From: a virus
Length of the DNA: 33,111 bases
Reading direction: 5' to 3' (one strand)
IMG/VR virus record: IMGVR_UViG_3300025543_005073
Location: 1 to 33,111 of that record
Shown here: piece by piece, positions 6,653-13,315 of the stretch
Position numbering within the stretch: the first letter of the stretch is position 1
Layout: each line of letters starts with the position of its first letter
Program-made: the position numbers and the translations under genes
The notes under the pieces: generated by a model
The model's database searches: none
What the model was told of the DNA's origin: nothing
What the model saw: only the letters and a program-made list of their open reading frames with translations

Positions 6653-7316
6653 CAAAATATTAGACAAGATTAAAAAGCTACTAAGACTAGCAACATCAAG
6701 CAATCAACACGAAGCAGCTTTGGCGCTTTCTCGGGCTCAAAAACTAATGCAAGAGCACGGTATTGAAAGTGATGATCCAGCGTTAGCAGGTGTTAAAGAT
6801 GCCACTATTTCAGCGTTGTTTAGAGCAAGGGTGCCAACTCAATACTTATTAATTTTGGCTTACTCGATCGCTAAAGCTTTTGGGTGTGAGTTCTACTTTA
6901 AACCCACATTTAAGAATATGCAGATCGTGTATATCGGCCATAACGAACGCCCAGAAGTAGCTGGTTATGTATTCAATGTTTTAGAACGACAGCTCACCAA
7001 AGCCCGCAAAGAGTTTCTAGACACACTCAGCACCAGAATGAAACGCGCCAATAAAACCAAACGAGCAGATCAGTTTTGTGAGGGTTGGTGTATGGGGGTG
7101 CATAACAAGATTGAACAGTTTGCGCTTACTGAAAAAGAACGAACTGAACTGATCGCTTTTAAAGACAACGTTGACATGGTTAAAGGCGAGGCAAGAGAGG
7201 CTAAAGGCTCTGGCCGTCTCGCTGATGATGCTAAGTACCAAGGCTATAAATCCGCTAAGAACGTGACTTTAAACCATGGCGTTAACGGTCAAGCACAACA
7301 ACGCATTGCATCTTAA
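6645..7316 (+). CDS. DUF2786 family phage protein
   Basis: 223 aa from ATG 6645, with GAAGGAA at 6631-6637. The N-terminus (ILDKIKKLLRLATSSNQHEA then ALSRAQKLMQEHGI) is the signature of DUF2786, found in many Mu-like and other phages. The C-terminal part (YIGHNERPEVAGYVFNVLER and FCEGWCMGVHNKIEQF) also resembles the DUF7168-type extension often attached to it. The function is unknown; its position suggests an early DNA-metabolism or host-interaction role. It ends the first early gene block: a hairpin lies just downstream. Confidence 0.88.
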   Translation: MNSKILDKIKKLLRLATSSNQHEAALALSRAQKLMQEHGIESDDPALAGVKDATISALFRARVPTQYLLILAYSIAKAFGCEFYFKPTFKNMQIVYIGHNERPEVAGYVFNVLERQLTKARKEFLDTLSTRMKRANKTKRADQFCEGWCMGVHNKIEQFALTEKERTELIAFKDNVDMVKGEAREAKGSGRLADDAKYQGYKSAKNVTLNHGVNGQAQQRIAS

Positions 7317-7321
7317 GCGAA

Positions 7322-7351
7322 ACAAGCAAGGCGCTGTGGTGCCTTGCTTGT
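7322..7351. terminator. Perfect 11-bp stem hairpin after the DUF2786 gene
   Basis: ACAAGCAAGGC (7322-7332) pairs perfectly with GCCTTGCTTGT (7341-7351) around an 8-nt loop. No T run follows on the plus strand, so efficient intrinsic termination is uncertain. It could be a processing or pausing element separating the 4503-7316 genes from the regulator at 7401. Confidence 0.5.
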
Positions 7352-7400
7352 CTGTTCGGCGTGGTAGCCGAGCACTGATGAGCAGCCAAAGGAAGCTTAA

Positions 7401-7694
7401 ATGAAAATGTTACTACGTGGTGCAGAGTCACCAGAGCGCATAAAGCTAATGCTTAAGATGACGGGTATTAGAAGTCCCGAAATCATTGCCGCGATTTATG
7501 AGCATTTGCAATTCGGTATGCGTGAAAAGCATGCCGCGATTAAGCATGGTGTCGAACAACAAAATTTGAATAGAGCGTTAAATAATCTCAATGAGTTTGC
7601 GAAAGATTATGAAGAACTCAAGGCGCTAGATTGGCAACACTTAAATAAATTACATCACAAAAGTGATGTTAAAAATTCAAGTTTAGAAATTTAA
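7401..7694 (+). CDS. PapB/FocB-like transcriptional regulator
   Basis: 97 aa. Residues 18-72 (MTGIRSPEIIAAIYEHLQFG, then the helix AAIKHGVEQQNLNRALNNLN) resemble the helix-turn-helix core of the PapB/FocB/AfaA fimbrial regulators, which bind AT-rich repeats co-operatively. Similar proteins occur in other Mu-like phages. AAGGAAG at 7389-7395 precedes the ATG. Its stop codon TAA lies inside the first unit of the densest TTTAAAC array in the window (7690-7730). That makes autoregulation, or control of the next gene block, a reasonable inference. Family assignment is by pattern only. Confidence 0.72.
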   Translation: MKMLLRGAESPERIKLMLKMTGIRSPEIIAAIYEHLQFGMREKHAAIKHGVEQQNLNRALNNLNEFAKDYEELKALDWQHLNKLHHKSDVKNSSLEI

Positions 7695-7730
7695 ACGCGG
7701 TTTAAAACCAAAGTAAACGGGGGTTAAAAC
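7690..7730. repeat. Four-unit 11-bp TTTAAAC array (site 3)
   Basis: TTTAAAC at 7690, TTTAAAA at 7701, AGTAAAC at 7712 and GTTAAAA at 7723, each exactly 11 bp after the previous one. The first two are exact matches to the paired element found elsewhere and the last two are degenerate. The array fills the gap between the PapB-like gene and the zinc-ribbon gene at 7732 and contains the GGGGG ribosome-binding site of the latter. Confidence 0.65.
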
Positions 7731-7731
7731 T

Positions 7732-7986
7732 ATGTTCGGTGAATACACGCCATTGATGAAGCCCATGCTGATAGCTCGCCGCATGGAACGCGGTACGGCC
7801 ATTGTTGATGATGTACTCGGCCTGCTAAAACTTTGCCCCCGCTGCCAAGAGTTTTGGCCGCAAGATACGCTGTTTTGGTCTACCTCTTCACGCGAAGCTG
7901 ATGGCCTGCAATGCCATTGCAAGGCGTGTCAGTCAGAGCACCGCAGTGAACGAATTCAACGTAACGAAAGCCGCAACGCGGCATAG
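7732..7986 (+). CDS. Small zinc-ribbon protein, 84 aa
   Basis: The C-terminal half holds CPRC (about residues 35-38) and CHCKAC (about 61-66), spaced like a four-cysteine zinc ribbon related to those in phage HNH or transcription-associated proteins. No HNH catalytic histidines follow, so it is probably a binding module only. The N-terminus (EYTPLMKPMLIARRMERGTA) is helical and basic. The GGGGG at 7719-7723 precedes the ATG. The next zinc-binding gene starts 9 nt downstream. Confidence 0.75.
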   Translation: MFGEYTPLMKPMLIARRMERGTAIVDDVLGLLKLCPRCQEFWPQDTLFWSTSSREADGLQCHCKACQSEHRSERIQRNESRNAA

Positions 7987-7995
7987 GAGATCTGT

Positions 7996-8250
7996 ATGTC
8001 AAAAGCAAAATTAGCTGAGTACAACGAGTGGATGATTAAAGCAGAAGATGCAGGTTTTAATCTGTTGGTATTTAAAACCCCATGCTGTGATAAAGACCTA
8101 AAGACTATTGCGCCATCTGATAAAGGTTCTATGTGGGATTCGTTTGCTGTCTGCCCCCATTGTTCACAACCGTTTTTAAAAGAAGTCTACGTTGATCGTG
8201 TGGTAGTACAGCGCCTTGATCATCCATCAACCAACTTGAAAACAGCTTAG
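7996..8250 (+). CDS. Small cysteine-rich protein, 84 aa
   Basis: Contains CC at about residues 30-31 and CPHC at about 53-56, consistent with a rudimentary zinc ribbon, followed by a beta-rich VYVDRVVVQRL segment. AGGAGA at 7986-7991 precedes the ATG. No family recognised. It sits directly behind another zinc-ribbon gene, and the two may act together, for example on RNA polymerase or a host nucleic-acid enzyme; that is inference from context. Confidence 0.72.
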   Translation: MSKAKLAEYNEWMIKAEDAGFNLLVFKTPCCDKDLKTIAPSDKGSMWDSFAVCPHCSQPFLKEVYVDRVVVQRLDHPSTNLKTA

Positions 8251-8260
8251 GGTGGTCAAA

Positions 8261-8725
8261 ATGGATAAGTTGAAAATGATAAGTGATATAAAAAAACTAC
8301 AATCTCTATTTGATGAAAATCAAGCTGAACTAAAATCTCAAATTGAACTTTTACGTGATGCTTTGGGTGCACTCTATGATATAGCGAATAAACATACAGG
8401 TGAACTTGCATCACAAGTTGCAAAAATCAGTGATGATGCATTGCTAAAAACTGGTTATGAGTCGTTGTTAGATGTTAAAAAACGCTGTGTGATTGAGGTA
8501 TTGCCAGACATAAAGAAAAGACCAAGGCAGAATTGGACAAATTACCAATGGGCTGAGCATGTAGGTGGTCGTTATCAGGGTGGTAATCCACGCAATTATT
8601 ATGAATTTGGTTCTATGTTTGCTGTGGGTGAATTGATTAAACAAGTTCATATTGATGGTCAGAAGTCTGGTTGGAATCAATGCATATCAGAAATATCAAA
8701 GGCGGCAGGAGTTAGTGATGTCTAA
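8261..8725 (+). CDS. Hypothetical protein with N-terminal coiled coil, 154 aa
   Basis: Residues 1-60 are heptad-like (IKKLQSLFDENQAELKSQIE then LLRDALGALYDIANK), followed by a globular part with GGRYQGGNPRNYYEFGSMFAVG. Not recognised. AT-rich relative to its neighbours, suggesting separate acquisition. GGTGG at 8251-8255 supports ATG 8261 over the in-frame GTG at 8252. Its last 8 nt overlap gemA, and it carries gemA's AGGAG within its own coding sequence, so the two are coupled. Confidence 0.72.
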   Translation: MDKLKMISDIKKLQSLFDENQAELKSQIELLRDALGALYDIANKHTGELASQVAKISDDALLKTGYESLLDVKKRCVIEVLPDIKKRPRQNWTNYQWAEHVGGRYQGGNPRNYYEFGSMFAVGELIKQVHIDGQKSGWNQCISEISKAAGVSDV

Positions 8726-9257
8726 CGCCCTTAAGCTGGTGCAAATAGGTAAACGTGATCTGCAACTTGATGATGCTATGTACCGCGATTTGTTAGAACA
8801 GATCACAGGCGAACGCAGTGCCAAGGGACTGAGTGAAACCCAACTCAATGCCGTCGTGGCCGCAATGAAGTTGCGCGGCTTTAAGCCAAAGCCTAAGCCT
8901 CAACCACAGGCGGCGGAGGTGCCGAAGATCCACGCTATCTGGCTAACCATGTATGACCAAGGCTTTGTGCGTAGTCGAACCGAAGTCGCGCTTAATACCT
9001 ACGTTAAGCGCATGACTAAAACCAGCAACGGCCAAGGCATTGACCGCATTGAATGGTTAAAGTCAGCACAAGCTGTGATGGTATTAGAGGCGTTAAAGAA
9101 GTGGCATTGGCGCTGTATGTCTGATGCAATTATCGCCCGTGGTAGCCGTGTTCCGCTCAATGATAAATTGACTGACAAGGCAGGCTATGAAAAGTTGGCC
9201 GCACACTATGAAGAGTTTTACATTAAGCGCAAACCAGACCAAAACCCAATCCCATGA
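8718..9257 (+). CDS. gemA: GemA regulatory protein (Mu gp16-like, DUF1018)
   Basis: 179 aa, GemA/DUF1018 family: an N-terminal KLVQIGKRDLQLDDAMYRDL segment, ITGERSAKGLSETQLNAVV, then the conserved IHAIWLTMYDQGFVRSRTE and WLKSAQAVMVLEALKKW blocks. In Mu this late-early protein alters host gene expression, with reported effects on DNA supercoiling. It starts at ATG 8718 behind AGGAG 8707-8711; the longer open frame upstream lacks a ribosome-binding site and lies over the previous gene. A hairpin overlaps its stop, and a terminator follows before mor. Confidence 0.93.
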   Translation: MSNALKLVQIGKRDLQLDDAMYRDLLEQITGERSAKGLSETQLNAVVAAMKLRGFKPKPKPQPQAAEVPKIHAIWLTMYDQGFVRSRTEVALNTYVKRMTKTSNGQGIDRIEWLKSAQAVMVLEALKKWHWRCMSDAIIARGSRVPLNDKLTDKAGYEKLAAHYEEFYIKRKPDQNPIP

Positions 9258-9287
9258 AGATGGGATCACCTATGCCGTATACTTAAC

Positions 9288-9312
9288 ACACCTCGCCATG
9301 CGGGGTGTTTTT
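9288..9312 (+). terminator. Rho-independent terminator between gemA and mor
   Basis: ACACCTCGC (9288-9296) pairs with GCGGGGTGT (9300-9308) around a CAT loop: 9 bp including one G-T pair, followed by TTTTT. It should reduce early read-through into mor, so Mor level would depend on leakage or an unseen promoter. A smaller 7-bp hairpin (ATCCCAT / ATGGGAT, 9249-9266) overlaps the gemA stop. Confidence 0.8.
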
Positions 9313-9333
9313 CTATCCGGTGAGAGGTGCCAC

Positions 9334-9765
9334 ATGACTCAATCAACAAATCGCAAACATAGCGCAGCGAACGAAGACAACGCTGACTGGGTTGGCTTTG
9401 ACAGCTTAAGCCTAGATGATATTGATCGCATGGCTGACGACGATGAGTCATATCGCTGGCCTGAAACCATGCGGGACATTTATGATTTATTCAAAAGCGA
9501 ATTGACCAAGCAAGATATCGATCCCAAGATTGCTATCCCGCTATTACATCGCCTTTGTCGTGAGTTCGGTGGGTTGCAGATGTACTTGCCACGCGGCCAC
9601 TTACTTGAAATTGAGATGATGAATTTATCAATATGGCATGAGTTCAACGGTAAGAACGTTGAAGACCTTGCTCGCAAGTACAATAAGTCGATGCAGCATA
9701 TCTATCGAGTTATTGCTAAGATGCGCAAACGTGAAATGAAGACTAGACAACCAGATTTGTTTTAA
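9334..9765 (+). CDS. mor: Middle/late transcription activator Mor
   Basis: 143 aa of the Mor/C family. The middle part (YDLFKSELTKQDIDPKIAIP, LLHRLCREFGGLQMYLPRG) matches the dimerisation domain, and residues about 105-137 (NGKNVEDLARKYNKSMQHIY then RVIAKMRKRE) form the DNA-binding helix-turn-helix. In Mu, Mor turns on the middle promoter and then C activates late promoters. No second C-like gene is seen here, so this protein may do both jobs. It starts at ATG 9334 after GAGAGG at 9322-9327; the longer frame back to 9187 overlaps gemA and crosses the terminator, so it was rejected. Confidence 0.95.
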   Translation: MTQSTNRKHSAANEDNADWVGFDSLSLDDIDRMADDDESYRWPETMRDIYDLFKSELTKQDIDPKIAIPLLHRLCREFGGLQMYLPRGHLLEIEMMNLSIWHEFNGKNVEDLARKYNKSMQHIYRVIAKMRKREMKTRQPDLF

Positions 9766-9775
9766 GGGAATGATG

Positions 9776-10231
9776 ATGAAAAAGTTACTGTGTTTAGTAG
9801 CGTGTGTTTTACCGCTATTTGTTTCTGCTAAAGAGCTTCCACCACAGGAAGATATAATGGCGAGACTAGACCAGTCTGGCATGACTAAAAGCAATCAATG
9901 GAAAAGTATCGGCAATGGTTTTCAACAGGATGTGAAAGGCGGTATTTTGTTTGTGTCTGCTGGTAGCGTGTCATCTATGATGACCATTTCAAATAATGAA
10001 GATGAGATACAAGATTCATTTGCTTACGCAGGTATGCATTGTGCGGCATCATCTATTATTTCAATTGATATGCAACAAAACAAAACCCTATTAAATAATA
10101 TGCTGTTAAGTTTTTCTGATACTCTAAAATCCTATCAGAACAAAAATACCACTATGGTGTGGGGTTATAACTTTGACACTGAATTAATAAAAACAGAGAA
10201 AGGAATAATTGCAAACTGTACATTAAAGTAA
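9776..10231 (+). CDS. Exported protein of unknown function (candidate moron), 151 aa
   Basis: Begins with a clear Sec signal peptide: KK, the hydrophobic LLCLVACVLPLFV and a VSA cleavage site around residue 18, giving a periplasmic protein of about 133 aa. Two cysteines in the mature part (AGMHCAAS and IIANCTLK) could form a disulphide. AT-rich compared with mor and the endolysin. Of three tandem ATGs, 9776 is best placed behind AAGGGA (9764-9769). It lies between mor and a strong terminator, outside the conserved virion order, as expected for an acquired cargo gene such as a superinfection-exclusion factor. No family is recognised. Confidence 0.8.
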   Translation: MKKLLCLVACVLPLFVSAKELPPQEDIMARLDQSGMTKSNQWKSIGNGFQQDVKGGILFVSAGSVSSMMTISNNEDEIQDSFAYAGMHCAASSIISIDMQQNKTLLNNMLLSFSDTLKSYQNKNTTMVWGYNFDTELIKTEKGIIANCTLK

Positions 10232-10270
10232 TGGATAACCGCCGTTAATTAATCCAGCATATCTATAAAG

Positions 10271-10311
10271 AGCACAATCCGATTAGGCTATTTTAATCAG
10301 GTTGTGCTTTT
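10271..10311 (+). terminator. Rho-independent terminator before the lysis cassette
   Basis: AGCACAA (10271-10277) pairs with TTGTGCT (10302-10308). The stem continues inward to about 15 pairs with one mismatch and one wobble, then TTTT to 10311. The endolysin ATG is the very next base (10312), so late transcription of lysis genes must start at or beyond this structure, read through it, or begin at a later start codon. Confidence 0.8.
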
Positions 10312-10896
10312 ATGTTTTCATCCTCTCACTCTTTTGTCGGCATAGCGTTTTCTACCGCTGGATACTCGCCTGAGTTTATCCATGCTGTACGCTTTATTCT
10401 GATTGAAGAAGGTGCACTCCATCAAGACGGCACACCCAAGCCTAACCTTGGCTATGTGAATGATCCCAAAGATGCTGGCGGTGAAACCAAAGGCGGTATC
10501 AGTAAACGCGCTTTCCCTAACCTCGACATTGCTGCGCTCACCTTAGATAAAATCGTTTCTATTTATCACACTTATTATTGGAAACCCGCGTTCTGTGCAG
10601 AGTGGTCTGGGCCTGTTGCGCTGTATACCTTCGATGCTGCGGTACAGCATGGCGTGACCAATGCGCTATTGATGCTGCAAGAAATCGCGGGTACTAAAGC
10701 CGATGGCAAGATTGGCCCTGCCACTCGCGCCGCCGTAAATGGCTGCGATGTTGAATACCTCTGTGCCCGTTATGGTCTGCGCCGTGCGCGTTTTTATGCC
10801 CGTATCATCATAAAGAATATTACCCAAGGTCGTTTCCTTGAGGGCTGGCATAACCGCTTAGTCAGCCTTACTAGTGCGGCGTGGGAGATTCAATAG
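10312..10896 (+). CDS. Endolysin, glycoside hydrolase family 108 type
   Basis: Degrades peptidoglycan for host lysis; 194 aa as annotated. The catalytic Glu is in IEEG (residue 33), followed after a 13-residue insertion by GYVNDPKDAGGETKGGIS, the GH108 hallmark. The C-terminal third (IAGTKADGKIGPATRAAVNG) is the peptidoglycan-binding PG_binding_3 region. This family includes Mu gp22. No Shine-Dalgarno precedes ATG 10312, which abuts a terminator T run, so the first 15-20 residues are doubtful. The following gene starts directly after the stop. Confidence 0.92.
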   Translation: MFSSSHSFVGIAFSTAGYSPEFIHAVRFILIEEGALHQDGTPKPNLGYVNDPKDAGGETKGGISKRAFPNLDIAALTLDKIVSIYHTYYWKPAFCAEWSGPVALYTFDAAVQHGVTNALLMLQEIAGTKADGKIGPATRAAVNGCDVEYLCARYGLRRARFYARIIIKNITQGRFLEGWHNRLVSLTSAAWEIQ

Positions 10897-11157
10897 ATGG
10901 GTAAGAACTGGGACTACTCAAAAGCTAAGGGGCGCGAAATGCGCCTTAATGCTGAACTGCGTTTTTACCACACTGGCGAGCCTGTACCTCAGCCGCCGTT
11001 GTTTAGCCATTGCGGCACTATGCAAGCGCACTTTAATCATGCCTGGCATAACGTTTCCCAATGCGATATCCGCATTCATCTCAATCAATCTATTGTGCCA
11101 ACTGGCACAGACAAATTATCAAAACTTAGGAGCTTACGACAATGGCACTCCCTTTAA
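10897..11157 (+). CDS. Hypothetical lysis-region protein, 86 aa
   Basis: Starts immediately after the endolysin stop and overlaps the holin gene by 16 nt. No membrane segment, so it is not an obvious holin or spanin. The N-terminus MGKNWDYSKAKGREMRLNAE is basic; the middle has PQPPLFSHCGTMQAHFNHAWH with scattered His and Cys. Not recognised. Position between endolysin and holin implies a lysis-cassette accessory. Its last 16 codons run into the holin start, which is unusual but common in this compact phage. Confidence 0.7.
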   Translation: MGKNWDYSKAKGREMRLNAELRFYHTGEPVPQPPLFSHCGTMQAHFNHAWHNVSQCDIRIHLNQSIVPTGTDKLSKLRSLRQWHSL

Positions 11158-11750
11158 TTATGGCCGTGGCACAAATGGCTATGCAGGTTGGCCCTGCTGC
11201 AATACGTGGTATTTCATCACTCTTTGGCGGCAGTGATACCGCCGATAAAATCGCAGGAATGGTTGAACAAGTCGATGACGTACTTGGCTTTAGCAGTGAG
11301 CAAAAGGAAATGGCGCTGACTCGCAAAATGCAAACACTATCACCTGAGTCGATGGTAGAACTTGAGCGCATTAAGGTTGAGATGGAAAAGGAAATCACCC
11401 GCCGCCAAGAGCTTGCGCTTAATGATAAGCAAGCAGAACACCACGAAACCCAAGAGACAATCCGCAGTGGTGACAAAGCCGAAGATCCTTACATTCGTAC
11501 CACTCGCCCGTTAATGGCGCGTCAGTCTATGTGGGCAGTAATGCTGTACTGTTTTTTGATGGAAGGCTTACATGCCTTTAGCTATGGCGTTGGCGTTGAT
11601 ATGTCTGTAGCTATGCTGCTATCGAGCCCAGCGTGGGCTTACCTTGGCTTACGTACCCTAGACGGCTTTGCCCCGCACCCCAAAGGCAGCGGCCAAAAAG
11701 TGGTTAGCACACTGATGAACGTTGGCGCCAACGTTATCAAGGGGCGTTAA
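11142..11750 (+). CDS. Holin, 3TM type (GTA_holin_3TM-like)
   Basis: Forms membrane lesions that release the endolysin. 202 aa: an amphipathic N-terminus (about 1-30), a charged helical stretch (about 55-110), an RTTRPLMARQ motif around 119-128, then hydrophobic segments near 128-150 and 153-171. This architecture fits the 3TM holin family first described for gene-transfer agents and found in many Mu-like phages. TTAGGAG at 11127-11133 precedes the ATG by 8 nt. The stop overlaps the next start by one base. Confidence 0.82.
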   Translation: MALPLIMAVAQMAMQVGPAAIRGISSLFGGSDTADKIAGMVEQVDDVLGFSSEQKEMALTRKMQTLSPESMVELERIKVEMEKEITRRQELALNDKQAEHHETQETIRSGDKAEDPYIRTTRPLMARQSMWAVMLYCFLMEGLHAFSYGVGVDMSVAMLLSSPAWAYLGLRTLDGFAPHPKGSGQKVVSTLMNVGANVIKGR

Positions 11751-11965
11751 TGACTGACCCATTTGATCGCGCTCAAGAAGTCGAGCAGGCGTTTAGAGAT
11801 AACGCCATTGCTCGGCAGTTAGACCATGCCGTTGAGCAACCCTTAATAGATAAACACGGTAGCCGTTTTTGTGTCGATTGTTGCGAGCCAATCCCGCCAG
11901 CGCGTTTAGCTGCTAACAAAAATGCGGTGCGCTGTATTGATTGCCAAACGGCTAAGGAACGCTAA
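11750..11965 (+). CDS. TraR/DksA-type C4 zinc-finger protein
   Basis: 71 aa with FCVDC (Cys41, Cys44) and RCIDC (Cys62, Cys65), the CxxC-17-CxxC zinc finger of TraR/DksA proteins, and an EPIPPARLAA loop typical of the family. TraR-like proteins enter the RNA polymerase secondary channel and mimic DksA with ppGpp. The N-terminal acidic helix (FDRAQEVEQAFRDNAIARQL) is present. Co-linear with holin and DUF2730 through one-base overlaps. Modulating host transcription during late growth is inferred from the family. Confidence 0.93.
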   Translation: MTDPFDRAQEVEQAFRDNAIARQLDHAVEQPLIDKHGSRFCVDCCEPIPPARLAANKNAVRCIDCQTAKER

Positions 11966-12267
11966 TGGAGATCTGGCTTAAAGCCTATTGGCCGATGCTG
12001 TGGGCGGCATTAAGTTCCATTGGCTTAATGATTCTTGCGCTGTTATCTAAGACATACGCTAAGCATGAAGACCTCGCTAAGGTTGAAAAGAAAGTGGATG
12101 ACTTAAAGGCACATGTCGATAGCTTGCCGACTCAAAAGCAAATCACAGAATTGATGGTTGAGCTGGCAAACACACGCGGTGAGATTAAAGAACTGAGAGC
12201 AAACATTCAGCCCGTAGAACACTTAGCAAGACTGCTATTAGAACAGCGTTTAAAGGATGATAAATAG
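11965..12267 (+). CDS. DUF2730 family membrane-anchored coiled-coil protein
   Basis: 100 aa. One N-terminal transmembrane segment (about 8-28, PMLWAALSSIGLMILALLS) is followed by a coiled coil (DLAKVEKKVDDLKAHVDSL, MVELANTRGEIKELRANIQ). It matches DUF2730, the family of Mu gp25. The topology of a short anchor plus a long periplasmic or cytoplasmic coiled coil is also that of an inner-membrane spanin, so a lysis role is possible. No embedded Rz1-like lipoprotein gene was found. Confidence 0.85.
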   Translation: MEIWLKAYWPMLWAALSSIGLMILALLSKTYAKHEDLAKVEKKVDDLKAHVDSLPTQKQITELMVELANTRGEIKELRANIQPVEHLARLLLEQRLKDDK

Positions 12268-12275
12268 GGGATCAT

Positions 12276-12566
12276 ATGTCATTTAAAGAGCTATTAATCG
12301 AAGACCAACGGCTAGTGATCTTACGCTCTTTGCGTGAGATGCCAGCCTATGAAGCCAATGAATCAATTGTTGATTCTTGTCTTGAAGCCTATGGGCATAA
12401 CATTAGCCGCGACCAAGTACGCACTCATTTAGCATGGCTCGAAGAGCAAGGCTTAGTATCAGTGCGTAATTTATCCGAGTGTCAAATTGCCCGCTTAACT
12501 GGCCGTGGTGAAGATGTGGCATCCGGTCAAGCAACAGTGCCAGGTGTTAAACGCCCACGGGCATAA
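12276..12566 (+). CDS. Mu gp26-like winged-helix protein (VpaChn25_0724 type)
   Basis: 96 aa. The RLVILRSLREMPAYEANESI start, VDSCLEAYGHNISRDQVRTH and LAWLEEQGLVSV form a winged-helix DNA-binding layout. This is the gp26-type protein found just before the small terminase in Mu-like phages. Its exact role is unknown; it is probably DNA-binding and linked to packaging or late regulation. Its tail (GQATVPGVKRPRA) is basic and flexible. Followed 9 nt later by the small terminase. Confidence 0.87.
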   Translation: MSFKELLIEDQRLVILRSLREMPAYEANESIVDSCLEAYGHNISRDQVRTHLAWLEEQGLVSVRNLSECQIARLTGRGEDVASGQATVPGVKRPRA

Positions 12567-12575
12567 GGGGGCACT

Positions 12576-13169
12576 ATGTCTAATCTTACTAATGCAAAGA
12601 GTAGCCGTAAGTCGAAAGTGAATTTGCTGCCGCAGGAAATACGCGATCAACTGCATGCACTGTTACGCAGTGGCAGCATGCATCAAAAAGATATCCTTGA
12701 AGCCGTGAATCAAATGATTGATGAAGCGGGTTTGCCAGAAGATGCCAAGCTATCGCGCACTGGTTTTAATCGCTTTGCTAAAAAGTTTGAAACCATTGGT
12801 GAACGTATTCGCCAAAGCCGCGAAGTTGCCGAGGTGTGGACAGCCAAACTAGGCCAAGCGCCCACTTCTGATGTGGGGAAATTACTACAAGAGTTTGTGC
12901 GCACCATGGCGTTTGAAACCTCAATGAAGATGATGGATGCATCTGATGAAGAAGATGCAAAACCCATTGATCCAAAAGCCCTAGGGCAGTTGGCATTAGT
13001 AATACAACGTGTTGAAGCGGCAGCGATGTCGAGCATTAAAGTGGAGAAAGAGATCCGCAGTGCCTTTGCAATTGAAGCGGCGGATAAAGTAGAGAAGGTT
13101 GCCAAAGCCGCAGGTTTAAGCAAAGAGTCTGTTGAGCTATTTAAGCGTGAACTCTTGGGGATCGCATAA
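12576..13169 (+). CDS. Small terminase subunit (DUF3486, Mu gp27-like)
   Basis: Recognises DNA for packaging. 197 aa: a basic N-terminus (SSRKSKVNLLPQEIRDQLHA), a helix-turn-helix-like segment (RSGSMHQKDILEAVNQMIDE then LSRTGFNRFAKKF) and a long helical middle and C-terminus (MDASDEEDAKPIDPKALGQL, EKVAKAAGLSKESVELFK). This is the DUF3486 family of Mu gp27. The final TAA overlaps the ATG of a short membrane protein by one base. Confidence 0.92.
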   Translation: MSNLTNAKSSRKSKVNLLPQEIRDQLHALLRSGSMHQKDILEAVNQMIDEAGLPEDAKLSRTGFNRFAKKFETIGERIRQSREVAEVWTAKLGQAPTSDVGKLLQEFVRTMAFETSMKMMDASDEEDAKPIDPKALGQLALVIQRVEAAAMSSIKVEKEIRSAFAIEAADKVEKVAKAAGLSKESVELFKRELLGIA

Positions 13170-13315
13170 TGAGCCCTACGACAATTGCGACTATTGAGTA
13201 CTTATTTCATTGGTTAATTATCACCATGCCACTATCAGCTGCGGTGCTCGGGTTTATGGATGGTGTTCGTTCTGCTGGTTGGCCAATAGTCATAGGTGAT
13301 GAAGATGAGCATTAA
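13169..13315 (+). CDS. Small one-TM protein between terminase subunits, 48 aa
   Basis: ATG 13169 overlaps the small terminase stop (ATAATG) and the frame runs to TAA 13315, overlapping the large terminase start by 11 nt. The sequence (MSPTTIATIEYLFHWLIITM, PLSAAVLGFMDG) contains one probable membrane helix at about 8-30 and an acidic tail (GDEDEH). Tight coupling on both sides argues it is translated and not chance. The function is unknown; it might carry the large terminase ribosome-binding site as its main role. Confidence 0.62.
   Translation: MSPTTIATIEYLFHWLIITMPLSAAVLGFMDGVRSAGWPIVIGDEDEH

Noticed and set aside
6897-6914. TTTAAAC followed by TTTAAG inside the DUF2786 gene
   Set aside because: Spacing is 12 bp, the second unit is imperfect and the codons explain it; not counted among the phased pairs.
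9187-9333. Upstream extension of the mor frame
   Set aside because: It overlaps gemA out of frame, crosses the terminator and has no ribosome-binding site; ATG 9334 is behind GAGAGG.
12710-13123. 137-codon minus-strand ORF opposite the small terminase
   Set aside because: Serine-rich antisense shadow of a recognised gene without a ribosome-binding site.
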